DNA of 64,000 nt from Eutypella sp. D-1. Taxonomy: Eukaryota > Ascomycota > Sordariomycetes > Xylariales > Diatrypaceae. The DNA lies in the NCBI GenBank assembly GCA_023313575.1, contig JAJTTP010000015.1:124001-188000 (forward strand). Direction: 5' to 3'. The notes under the pieces were generated by a model. That model worked only from the letters and a program-made list of their open reading frames with translations. It did not search any database and was not told the origin of the DNA. The translations under genes and the position numbers were made by a program. The first letter of the stretch is position 1. Every line of letters begins with the position of its first letter. Below are positions 22,389-34,750 of this stretch, piece by piece.

Positions 22389-25300
22389 ATGAGGGTCACC
22401 GAGGTCATCATAGACGTATGCTCTTCCCATCCTCATGTACTACGGAATAAACGTCGTTTTTTTTTCCTGACCGTCTTTGTAGGGCTTTAAGTCGTATGCC
22501 GTGCGCACAGTTATCAGTTCATGGTAAATCTTCACCTTCCATTTTTTTTTCTGGTTTCTTTTCCCGAGTCGCATAGCAGAAACTGACGTCGCATAGGGAT
22601 GAGAGCTTCAACTCCATTACCGGACTGAATGGAAGTGGAAAATCCAATATCCTGGACGCTATCTGTTTCGTCCTGGGTATTACAAACATGACGACAGTCC
22701 GCGCTCAAAACTTACAAGTGCGGAGAAAAACACCTACCTATTCATTTTACATCGCGGGTGCTAAACATGCCTCTAGGATCTCATATATAAACGCGGCCAA
22801 GCCGGTGTCACAAAAGCGAGCGTGACCATCGTATTCGACAACAAAGACAAGACGAAATCCCCAATAGGTTTTGAAGAGTATGGAACTATCAGCGTAACTC
22901 GGCAGATTGTCCTGGGAGGGACCTCCAAATACCTGATAAATGGCCACCGGGCGCAGCAGCAGACCGTTCAGAACCTCTTCCAGTCCGTGCAGCTCAACAT
23001 CAACAACCCCAATTTCCTAATTATGCAAGGTCGCATCACGAAAGTCCTAAATATGAAGGCAGTCGAGATTCTAGCCATGATCGAGGAGGCTGCTGGCACG
23101 AGAATGTTCGAGGATCGGAGAGACAAAGCCTTGAAAACGATGGCGAAAAAGGAGATGAAGCTGCAAGAGATTAGTTCCCTGCTACGTGACGAGATCGAGC
23201 CTAAGCTGGAGAAGTTAAGGACCGAAAAGCGCGCCTTCTTAGATTTCCAACAGACACAAAACGACATGGAGCGCTTGACGAGAGTTGTGTATGCTCATGA
23301 CTATGTCAAGGATCGGAAGAGGTTAGAGCAGGGTACGACAGATCTAGAGACCAAGAAACAGCGACAGAAGGACCTCGAGGATTCTGCCGTCAGGCTCAAG
23401 AGCGAAATTTCCCATCTCGAAGAGGACGTGAAGCGAGTCAAGGCACAGCGGGACAAAGAACTCAAGAAGGGTGGCAAAGCGCAGGCCTTGGAAGACGATG
23501 TCAAGAAGCACTCTAACGAGCTGGTCCGGCTTGCTACAGTGATGGACTTGAAAAAGTCGAGTAAGGCTGAGGAAGAAGAGCGCAAGACTGCCATTCAGAA
23601 GAATGTCGCTGAGCTTGAGGCGACTTTGAAGGAAAAGACTAAGGCATATGAGAAGACCAAGGCGAAGTACGATGCAGCCAAGGAAGAGAACGAAAAGCAA
23701 ACTCAAGAAGCCGAGTCGAAGGAAGAGCTTATCCAGACACTACAAACTGGTGTGGCATCCAAGGAAGGACAGGAAAGCGGCTACCAGGGTCATCTCCAAG
23801 ATGCCAAGAACCGAGCGGCAACTGCTGCGACGGAACAAGAGCAGGCGAGGCTCAAGATCGCTCATCTTGAGAAGCGGATAAAGGAGGAGGAGCCCCGGGC
23901 GAAGAAGGCGAAGGAGCAGAACGCAGGCCTCCTACGCGATCTCGAGGGTCTCAAAGCGCAGTCGCAAAAGCTAGAGGCTCAGCTCTCAAAGCTCGGTTTC
24001 GAGCCCGGCCAGGAGGAAGAGTTGTACAAGCAAGAATCATCATTGCAGCAGTCTATCCGAAGTCTCCGACAAGAGGCCGACGCGCTCAAGCGTAAGGTCG
24101 CCAACATCGATTTCAACTACGCCGACCCGACTCCCAACTTTGATCGCTCAAAGGTCAAAGGTCTGGTCGCCCAGCTGTTCACCCTCGAGAAGGAACATAT
24201 ACGAGCTGGCACTGCCCTGGAAATTTGTGCGGGTGGCCGTCTCTACAACGTCGTTGTGGATAGCGAGGTAACGGGTACTCAGCTGCTCCAGGGTGGCAAG
24301 CTGCGGAAGCGAGTCACCATTATTCCGTTGAACAAGATTGCAGCCTTCAAGGCATCAGCGCAAACAATCGCGACTGCACAAAAGATCGCTCCTGGGAAGG
24401 TTGACCTCGCATTATCGCTTGTCGGTTACGACGATGAAATATCTGCTGCGATGGAGTACGTCTTTGGCAACACCTTGATCTGCCAGGACGCAGAGACTGC
24501 TAAGAGAGTGACCTTCGACCCCAACGTCCGCATGAGGAGTATTACTCTCGAGGGGGATTCATACGACCCGTCCGGCACACTTTCCGGTGGTAGCGCACCT
24601 ACCTCAAGCGGCGTTCTCGTCACTCTTCAGAAACTCAATCACATCAACCGCCAGCTGCAGGAAGCGGAGGGCTCGTTGAGGGTTCTCCAAGGCAAGATCT
24701 CTCAAGAGAAATCCAAGATCGATCAGGCCCGGAAAATAAAGCAGGATCTCGACCTGAAGTCCCACGAGATCAAACTAGCGGAGGAGCAGATTGGCGGAAA
24801 TTCGTCGTCCTCGATCATCCAGGAAGTCGAAAAGATGAAGGAGACGATCACACAACTGAAGACCGACAGTGCAGATGCCAAGAAACGGCAAGCTGAAGCC
24901 AGTGCAGATGTCAAGAGGATAGAGAAGGACATGAAAGATTTCGAGAATAACAAGGACTCCAAGCTCGTCGAGCTACAAACCACCGTCGATAAGCTAAGAG
25001 CAACTCTAGCCAAAAACGCAGGCACTGTAAAGTCATTACAGAAGGAACTCCAGAGTGCTCAGCTGGACTCGGAACAAGTCTCGAGTGATCTTGCGGCCGC
25101 GAGGGAACAGCTCCAGGAAGTCGAGTTGGCTATTAAGTCACAGGAACAGGAGATCAATGACCTAATACAGAAACGATCCGATCTGCAGAAGACACACGAC
25201 ATTGCCCAGGCAGAACTGGATGACGAGCGTGCCAAACTCACCGGCTTCGACGATGAGCTACGAGCTTTGGAAGACGCAACAAGATCGAAGAACGCACGGA

Positions 25301-26213
25301 TTACCGAGGAAGGACTTGAGCTGCAGAAACTTGGTCATCAAGTTGACAAGTTCCACAAGGAACAACAGGCCGTCGCAGCGAACCTAGCCCGATTAGAAGA
25401 GCAGCACGAGTGGATCGTGGAGGAGAAGGACAATTTCGGGCGGTCGGGCACGCCATACGATTTCAAGGGCCAGAACATTGCTGAGTGCAAGGCGACGCTG
25501 AAGACGCTCACGGAGCGTTTCCAGGGCATGAAGAAGAAGATCAACCCCAAGGTGATGAACATGATCGACAGCGTGGAGAAGAAGGAGGTCGGCCTCAAGC
25601 ACATGATGAAGACGGTCATCCGCGACAAACGCAAGATCGAGGAAACCATTATCAGCCTCGACGACTATAAGAAGAAGGCCCTGCAGGAGACGTGGGAGAA
25701 GGTGAACGGGGATTTCGGACAGATCTTTTCGGAGCTGCTTCCCGGCGGCAGCTTCGCCAAGCTCGACCCGCCCGAGGGCAAGACCATCAATGAGGGACTC
25801 GAGGTCAAGGTCTGCCTTGGAAAAGTGTGGAAGCAAAGTCTGACGGAACTCAGCGGTGGTCAACGGTATGTCTTTTCCCCCAATAATTTACCTCGTCTAT
25901 ATACTTAAGCAGAACGAACCTCCTGACTAACCGTGACCAAAAAAACAGGTCCCTGGTCGCCCTCTCCCTCATCATGGCGCTCCTACAGTTTAAGCCGGCG
26001 CCCATGTACATCCTGGACGAGGTGGACGCGGCGCTGGACCTGTCGCACACGCAGAACATCGGCCGCCTCATCAAAACGCGCTTCAAGGGCTCCCAGTTCA
26101 TCGTCGTCTCCCTCAAGGACGGCATGTTCCAGAACGCCAACCGCATCTTCCGCACCCGCTTCAGCGAGGGCACCAGTATGGTGCAGGCCCTGACGCCCGC
26201 CGACTTTAAGTGA
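22389..26213 (+). CDS. SMC2: Condensin subunit SMC2
   Basis: ATPase core subunit of condensin, which compacts and resolves chromosomes with SMC4. Exons 22389-22415, 22483-22523, 22597-22717, 22777-25865 and 25949-26213 join in phase to 1180 residues, the usual SMC2 length. The first exon is only 27 bases (MRVTEVIID), and the highly conserved sequence [20 protein letters not shown] continues across the next junctions. Walker A is GLNGSGKSN (about 32-40). Two long coiled coils flank the hinge (about 490-690, AEICAGG-like and SGGSAP elements, the latter near 615). The ABC signature LSGGQ lies near 1088-1092 and Walker [12 protein letters not shown] near 1113-1123. The last intron splits the arginine after LSGGQ. 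A shorter reading from inside exon 4 would lose Walker A, so the five-exon model is preferred. Confidence 0.97.
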
Positions 26214-27118
26214 GCCGGCCCAGACACCTCCCCCCCCCCTCTGTCTCTATATTTCACGCAGACGCAGGGTGATGGGAGGAGGTTCACGGAAGGGAAACCG
26301 GGAGTTTGACGTGGATTTCACGATTACATCGGCATATGACACATGAGGAACCTGGCAGGACGGTGGAGGTGGCTGGCTTCCGGGGACTCAGTTAGGGATG
26401 GGATGATATGGATGAGGAATGACTATGGATACCTACCTACCTACATGACCGGGGCGGAAAGCAGGCTTATCGGTCCCCCCGTTTGAGACCCTTTGAGAGG
26501 CCTTTGCAAGCGTGTTAGTTATCTATCTGTGTTTGCTTCTACTAGTCGGTTGTCTGAAGTTATGAACTTGTCTCTATGAGTGTCCTCTGCTAAGCGCCGG
26601 TCGGTCGTCGTTTTGTCGAGTGGGGAGCCTTGGGTAAATAATTTATACGACTTTACGCTATACACGTTTGGTTTCTATAAGAAACGTATCGACTACCCAT
26701 TTCTGAATTACTTCGATCTCGTAGAAGTGTGATGCACCTTTACTGCTAGTCGAAGGTGACTAGATACACACACACGTCTATGTATCTGAAATTATACCTC
26801 GACTCTTGCCTGACTAACTTGTACATGGCTTCTATAGAAGTAATAAACTGAGATGCGTTCCATCCATGACATAACCCCAAGACCCTCACTTTTTCTTACA
26901 CAAACACCTAAACTATACCACAGCCGACTTTTCCCCTCCCCTCCTCACAGCACACACTCATACATACACCGTTTGCCATTAAACGTATCCATCGTCTGAC
27001 CTAATTCTACCTCGCAATACCCATGAACGCTGTCCGGCAGCGTTTTCAGTTATGCAAGAGACCCTCCTCTCCATGGACCTATCAGGCTTCTTTCCTATGT
27101 CAATCCACCACAACCCGC
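26214..27118. other. Intergenic, convergent gene ends
   Basis: 905 bases holding the 3' ends of SMC2 and the MOSC gene. C-rich run at 26230, TACCTACCTACATG near 26431 and CA-repeats near 26766. No gene seen. Confidence 0.55.
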
Positions 27119-28795
27119 TCACTGCGCGATATACACATGCTCGCCGCGCTCCTCGACAACGACATCCATACCAACAGCGACCCAGCTGACACGCTCCTCG
27201 TCATCATCCCCGCCGTCGCCGCGACGGGGGTACAGCGGCGTCATCTGCATGCCGAGGCATCCGAGTCGCGGGGCGCCGGCGTCGACGGCGCGGAGAGACC
27301 GCAGCGACTTGTCGGGCTCGACCGGGTGCCGCGCGCCGCTCGCCTGGTCCACGTTCGGCATCTTGCACCGCACCGTGCGGCACGAGACGTGCAGGGAGGC
27401 GTCGCCGACGTTCGCGAGGTCCGGATCCGATTTCGTTCCGGCCCCGGGCGCCAGACGCACCCGCGCCCAGGTTTCTTCATCGTAGGCCGCCGCGCCGGTT
27501 ACTAGGTTTCACACCGCGTGTTAGACTGGGAGAAGGAAGGAACGGGAGGACGGCAGGAGGGGGGTGTGCTCACCGATAATGTTGGGTCGGAAACGAAGGA
27601 TGTCCAGCTTTTTCAGCGTCTCGTCCTTGGGCACCTTAGAGCTGAAATCCTGCATACTAGACATATTCATTATGTGAAGAGGGTACTGTTGAGTTCTCGT
27701 TAGAATACACGGTCTAGAAAAAAGTGAAGCGGAGGTGGAGGGGAAGAAAGGGAAAAAAGAGCACGCCTAAAGTCTGCCAGGGAGGGGGGGTGTGGAGTGG
27801 GTGAGGAAGCATCACCGAAAGGTAACAAGACGGGACACTAAGCAAAGAAACGTTCGTAGGCAACTGACAGCATCTTGGAAGCCGGTCACGGGCTGGTACC
27901 CAGCTTCGGCGCTCTTGGGCGCACACCTGTACACTTCGCGAAGTCGGTCCGGATCGACACGGAACAAGCCCAGCCTGTTGCTCACGCCGAGATACAGCCG
28001 GAGCTCCTCGGGGAGTTCCTTCTCCATGTTCAGGGCGGTGACAGTATCCCTCCATATGCGCACGTCTTCGAGCTCGTACCCCTTGGCGCGAATCTCGTCC
28101 GCGGGCGGGAAGCCCACGGGCAGCAGGATCTCCCTCTCGGGCACGGCAAAGGGGTTCCTATGCGCCAGCTTTGCACCAAGGGCCTGCAGCACGCCGCGCC
28201 AGCCGCGGTCCCGCCAGGGGAATCGCAGCACGAGGAACGCCTCCTCGGCCGCTGCGCCTCCCGGTCCGAGGAGGCCCTGGTTCCGTAGCTTCTCCTCGTC
28301 TGGCAGCCACAGATCGACCTTGACGGTGGCGAGGCGCGGGAACTGGCGCTGCGTAATGAACTGCCAAGCGTCCTTGTTGGAGGCATCGGCGGCGTCGGCC
28401 GCCTCCACGGGAGCGGGGAACTGGCTCCGCAGCTGCGCAAACGTATATATGCGGTCGAACTCAAGGCCGGTCGGCAGCACCCGCGCCCGCTTCAACTCGA
28501 TGCCGCAGCACGACTTGACCGGGTAGATGTGGAGGCTGCGGACGCGCGGGGCGGCGGGCTGAGCCGACGATCCCTGGACGGCGCCAGCGCTAGCCTTGAA
28601 CTGGTCTCGGAGGTTGCTCTCGGACGGCCCCAAGCCGGCCCGGGAGTGCGTCTGTAGGAGCGCGTCACTCCTCTGCGGCGGAACGGGCGGGAATATCAGG
28701 ATCATCGGCAGCAGAAACGCCGCCACCGTAAGAAACAGTACGTAGAGGCCCTCATAGTCTAGGTGGAGATCTTCTAATAGCGAAAGGCCCGCCAT
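27119..28795 (-). CDS. MOSC-domain protein, membrane-anchored (mARC-like)
   Basis: Putative molybdenum-cofactor-binding protein of the MOSC superfamily; eukaryotic relatives (mARC) reduce N-hydroxylated compounds, but activity here is unproven. Exons on the minus strand are 28795-27869, 27685-27574 and 27501-27119, giving 473 residues. Residues about 17-37 (LYVLFLTVAAFLLPMILIFP) are a single N-terminal membrane anchor. The N-terminal MOSC beta-barrel starts near 84 with VRSLHIYPVKSC and GLEFDR. The MOSC core includes FPLAT-like FPRLATV, then DILRFRPNIIV (junction of exons 2 and 3), and the motif VRCKMPNVDQASG, whose Cys aligns with the expected Mo ligand of mARC proteins. Alternative splice sites were rejected because they break phase. 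Short Ala/Asp-rich insertion near 132-141. Confidence 0.88.
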
Positions 28796-30228
28796 CCTCG
28801 CTATGATCTGCTGTGCTGCCCCTAATGCTTCCCCCAGACCAAAGCAAACTTAAGATAACGGCAAATAAAGCCTAGGAAATCTTGAAAAGGAGGAAAGAGA
28901 AAAGGGTAGTAATTATGCGACGAAAATCTCTACCTGATAAACAACATGTTTGAGATCTACTTCACTGAAATCCTATAAGAGCGAACGATATGTGACTGTA
29001 GTCAAACTTGCAGTTGATGACTGAACCCCTGACTGACTTCACCGATTCTACGGAGTATGATATCCATGGATGGTACGTCGGGATTTGCCTAAGTTAGGAA
29101 GTGAGCTTGTGGTACATTTAAGTGGGACCTGGACTTAATTGCATTAGTAAATATAACTTATTTGTTCATAAATCACGTGCATTTTCCAACGGTCGTGATA
29201 AATGCATGTAGGCCATTTAATATATTATGCAGGGTACGGTGTATACACTAAGCCCTTTTGTATATTAGGGCATGTCCGTTTCATAGATCTACTACTTTGC
29301 TAGGGGCATACAATACCCAACCAAACCCAAAACCAAAACTAATAATACAAAAGGGTAAAGGACTTCTTACAGATTCAATTACGTATAGGAATATTCGTTC
29401 CAATATATAGGCCAAAGCTGTATATGTGGATAACATTTCAAGGCGAAGTTCTTTTTTTGGCTGCGGTATCGAGACCCACCTTCTGATACAGGGGCAGTCT
29501 TACTAGTGTAAATGGAGCAGTTCGACCTCCATTTTCATGTGTCTTCGAATGGGTCGCAACCCGAATTCTATGTCATTCTATGAAATCCACATAGATAGCA
29601 TTGTCTATTCGGGCCTCCTGCATGCTTAGGATATGACCTTATTATATAGTTAAGTTCCTATGATTCTTGGCACCTAGCGGATCTCGAATTCGCTGACCAG
29701 GACAAGGAGCGGGTACGGAGGTTATAGGAGGCAGGCAGACAGGTGCAAGATAGGCAGGGGCAGTGGGGGTGGGATAAGGCGAGTGAAGGGCTTTTAACTC
29801 TTGGCCTTGCTAATTTTTTACATGATAGGAGGATCTATTTCGCACGAATGGGGGCGTATTCACCTTTTCGTTATTCCCGTGAGTATCAGTAGGGGGGGGA
29901 GGGTTCCTTCGTAAACTATCTAGCTCTAGGTAGTAGTAGGTATCATCTCACATCGAGTGGCCATTCTTAGCAGTAGCCACTTAACAGCGGCTAAAACGAG
30001 CTGCTCGGATCCTTGGAGTAGGTGGCCTGGCTATCGTGGTGGATTTGTATGGTAAATTGGTAACATCACCGCGTTTTAGACTAATATACCAGACCATCTT
30101 GAAGCTGTCACATTATGGACGTGCTGGATCATCTGAGTCAGGTCTTTCCGTTGCCAGGATTCCCTCTCTGAATGCGAGGCCTTTCGTTGGTCTGTATACG
30201 ACCTCCTCAGCAACGGTGAAGACACTTT

Positions 30229-30252
30229 AATTTCTATCGAAATTTCTATCGA
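30229..30252. repeat. Perfect 12-base tandem duplication
   Basis: AATTTCTATCGA occurs twice head to tail. It borders a GC-rich island that starts at about 30255. Confidence 0.8.
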
Positions 30253-33200
30253 AGATCGTCGTCTCTTCCGGGCCCCGGCGTCCCGGGACCGACCTTAGCG
30301 GTGGGGATCCGCGCGGGTGAACCGCAATGCCTTGTGTGTGCTAGCTTTCTTGTAGGCAGATTTCAATGCCCAATGCTCAATACCTATTACGCTTGGTTCA
30401 GAACCGGCCCTCTGCATTTTGCGTGGCGCGTGCAGCCATGAACATTATACAATTATAGCGGCTGGACTCAAATAAGGCGAGCCTCCCCATGGGATTCCCA
30501 TTACGGCCAGCATTGCAGCGGCCAACCCCAACTGCGACGCCAGGGATGAGGCTACCTGCCCTGTCCCCGCCGGGTGCGGCTCCCAGAAATGGCCGGCATG
30601 ACGCTAAATGAGTGAAAGCAAGACCGTCTATACTTACCTAGGTACTATGGAATTAGAGGCCCTCTGATAGCGTGATAATGGTCGTAGGTAGGTGTTCAAG
30701 ACGCTCAGCAACCTCTATGTAGTTTGGTTCGGTGGGATCTGCTGCGCGACGACAGCCCCCTAGACAATCTAATTTAGGTACATTTTGTAGCACGCACATA
30801 GTTAGCGTTGGCCTTAGGTCGGCCGAGAGTTGTGGAGGGACGAAATACAGAGAACATGCTATGGGATTAGAGGCTCCATAACTCCATAAGGCCAAGAAAA
30901 GTGGCCGAGGCAGGGGGGAGGCTGCTTCTTCTTTCTTTTTTCTATCTGAGCCTAGGCATTTGCCGGCGGGGGCGGCGGTGAAGCTTAAGCCCGTGTCCTA
31001 TATGGAAGTGACAACAAAGCCCACGGGAGGTTAGATGACCCGGGGGTATTCTTCATAACTAGGATATGACCCGGCCGCATGAATTTAAAGATGGAGAAGC
31101 ATACCAGCACGGAAGGATGTCGCAAGGAAATTCGGACAATTCTCATGGCGTCGTCGGTACGTATCCGTGCAAAGTGGGGACTATTTAAAATTCTGTGTAT
31201 CTATCTTGCCGACCGGAGATATCGGGACGAAGAAAAAGAAAAGCCTTATCACATATCCGTGGAAACCCTATTTGTCGAATGGCCGACTCCCCTGGAAACC
31301 TCAGGCCATCCCTGATTGTTCAGGGCTGGACATGTAGTTAGACACATATATGTACTGTGGGCGTGGAGCTCAAGCCTCCAACCTGGCCCGGCCCCGAAAA
31401 GCAATAACAGCATCCCAGCTTCCGCGTGAGCATGTAGTCTGTATCTTCAAGATTAGGTTTCCTGGCAGAGATAGTACGTGATCCGTAAATGGAGCGTAGG
31501 ACTACTCCTGAAAGCTGTACGACGGATCCACGTAGCGTCGGTGACTCTGGACTGGAAATAACTATAGCCACTTTACTTCATTAGCATATCAGTGCTCACT
31601 ACGAGGCTATGCTGGTGATGCCTGAAGCAAGCTGGCGTTTCACCTACATTTTAAAAGTGAACCTGGTTATTGCCTCAGCAGCCTCACACTCTTCACGGAC
31701 AGTAGAAGCAAAGGCCCTTGAGCCCTAGCCCTTATCATGACTTAACAAAGTGTAGGGGTACTGCTGCCAAGTGACATGTCTTGGTTAAGACTTATCGACA
31801 TGTGTTGGCCAGTTACTGGTGGGTAGATTCAAGCACCAGTTGTAAGTCGAGTCTTATGACAGCGGACGAGAAATGTGTATTGCTTAACTCTAGCTCCCCT
31901 GGTCAAATTCAGGAACTAAAGTATGTAGCCGTGATATATTAGCAATATGGGCTTGGCGGTTGGATCCTGCCTTACATTTACATCTACCGTCCTAGACAGT
32001 AACTGAGGGCCACGAAGATCATGATATCATAGCGAGCTATACCACTTACGAATAGACTTAGAGGGAAATTTCGATAGCAGATCAACAATGTTCTACTGAG
32101 TGTGAATCCACCGGCGTCCTCCCCGGATTGCCGTATTACGGGTCATCCTCAACTCTAGATTCATCATTATTAAACAACTGGAGGGTTGGAAAATCTTTCT
32201 AGGGCTGGAACTGAACCCCTGAATCCATACTTGCAAGAGGGTGTGCCTTGCTGCGACTAGTAAAATCTCTATCCTACGTACCATATCATAGTACGATTCA
32301 CGATATATATTAATCCACATGCGGCCTTTTCCGGTTGCCCTCCTGGCTTGCCCTGGATCGCCCTGACAGTCCCACGTGCCACATACGCATGTCTACTCGC
32401 AATAGAACGGTAATCACTTGCTGCATAATATTTAGCTAAATCTGCGGTGGCATGTAATATGTAATAGCGTGTGAAAGTGTGCAGTACTACGTGGGCAGGG
32501 AGCATATTCTCTTATAAAGCTATGATATCAACTATACACACATTTACGTCTACCATGACTGATAAGACATGTCAGAGCATACCACACCTGAGCAATGACT
32601 TTTCAGACCATATCAGTATTCTATTCTAAATAGCTTAATTACAATATACGGCTAATTACCCAGTTGATCTAGAAGCGGAGGTGATACTGAACATATTGAA
32701 TGTTTGATTTGTATGCGAGTATTAATACAAGTTATCGTTGCGTCTCCAATTCATATCATGTATAAAGGTAGAATTAAGATACAAACTAGGTATTCTAAGA
32801 CTTTCACCGGCTTTTCTTTGCGAGCTTGAAATGCCTAAATATAATTATTGCTCCTCTCCAAGTGAATCCACTTATAGGGCGATGACATTTCTTCGACTCC
32901 GGTACTCCGGAGATACTCGTATTCCCCCTCCAGCATTCGACTCCTTTGTAAACTTGTATAACGTAATTTTCTTGATGCTTATACATGTAAGCCTATCCTA
33001 TTACTACTCTTAGAACTCATGAACTTGAAGGGGGATTTGGGGGTAATAAACCACATCTCAGATATGGCCGGGTCGATCTCCAATCATCCGTGCCGGCTAC
33101 TATGCAGTATTAGTCAGGTAGTCAAATCGAGTTGATTGGCAATGTCGTGCTCACTTCCTATCATGTACGTAGTATTCAAAGCCAGATTTGATAATGCATG

Positions 33201-34734
33201 TTATTATTACATACTGTAAACTCAACATCCCCTTAGTTTCAACGTCCGAAGGCACCACTGCAACTTAGATGGCACTAACATGGAAAACATATACATATAC
33301 TGGCAAAGGGAGCCAGCTACACTCTTGAGAACTAGCCAAACACCCTGGCCCCATCGGTTTCTTTTGCCAAAGGATGATCTTCGTTAGATGACGACCTGTG
33401 GGGTTTTGATAGACGCATGAGCTTGCATGGGGCTTCACCAGCGCCCAGCTTCCCTGTCCCGGGTAGACTGGAAGTCGCCGTGGCTTTTAGTGCGCATTAG
33501 TCTTGGTCTTTGAACTCACAGTCTCCCCACAACTTATAATGGACGTCCAATAATGGGTGAGACCGCTGGCCAACCCCAACGCCTACCCAGCTGTCTTGGG
33601 TGTGTCGGCAGGGTATCCGACTGGGGGTATCCACATGCTCCTGTATGAGGAATAATCATGATACATAGTAATCACATAGTATTAGAGGATTGGCAGGCAA
33701 GCCAGGTTGGCAGGCGGGTCCGTGAAAGATGGCTGTACTTTCTTTTCCCAGCTGAGGCTGCTATTAACTAGGAGTAGGAGTTTCGTACCTAACTAATGGA
33801 ACACCACTGCGTGTCATATGTGGACGTTTCCACCGGAGCGGGCCCGTTAGCTTCAAGTCCGAGGTGTTTGTTATATTCGGGAACTAGTCGCAGGTCGTCT
33901 CATCATCATTGCTATTATCGCAAACTGTAATATAGGTACGTCTGTCAGGTGACATCCCTAACAATTACAGATTTACCGTGGCTATTCGCATATATAAGAC
34001 GTTTTTGATGCGCTCATATGTATTGCGTACGTAGCAGGACCCCGATTATATCCAGTATGCTACGTAACTGAAGTATATGGCAGATTCTGCACCGAGAACG
34101 TAATGTTACCTTCAGCATGTGCGTTAAGACATGGATTCACGACGTGGCATATACATTTAGGCGTTATGTGTGCGCTCTTTAGACCAAGGGGAAAGGAAAA
34201 GAAGAGAAGAAGAAAAGAAAAAGAACATGGGAAACACCCAGCGCATCCGACCGGCTGGAGCAGCCCCGGCCTGCAGCTTTGGCAGGGATATATAACTTAC
34301 GAGCAGGCCTGATCCTTACTTCGTACCTTTATTCCCTGTGGAGTTCCACAAAAACCATCCTGTTGTGCTTGCTACCTGCGCGATCTGGAATGTCATAGTA
34401 TCCTCGGCATGGTAGGCATAGCTGGCAATTAGGCAACAAGCCTTTGAACTTTGGACGAAAAGTTTGGGTAACAATACGAGACGGGTTCGCAATCGAAGAC
34501 ATCCTATGTGTTGCAATACCTTTATATATGTAGTATTCTACGGTGATAGCGTATTTTCTGGGAGGCTGGTTACATCTGCTAGCTCGGGATTCGGGAGCTA
34601 AGATGAAGGAGGGCGCTTTGACGGTAATTTCTTCAGCTGCGGATCCAGCGATCCGTAGATATGGTAACTCGAGTCTAAGCCTTGCGTTGTAAACGGTTTG
34701 AATCCGAACCGTGCTTTTTGAATGCGAGCTGCGA

Positions 34735-34750
34735 AGTACTTCGTACATAA
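34735..34750. repeat. 16-base word AGTACTTCGTACATAA, copy 2
   Basis: Exact second copy of the word at 18140-18155, in the gene desert. TACTTCGTA also occurs at about 34317. Confidence 0.7.
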
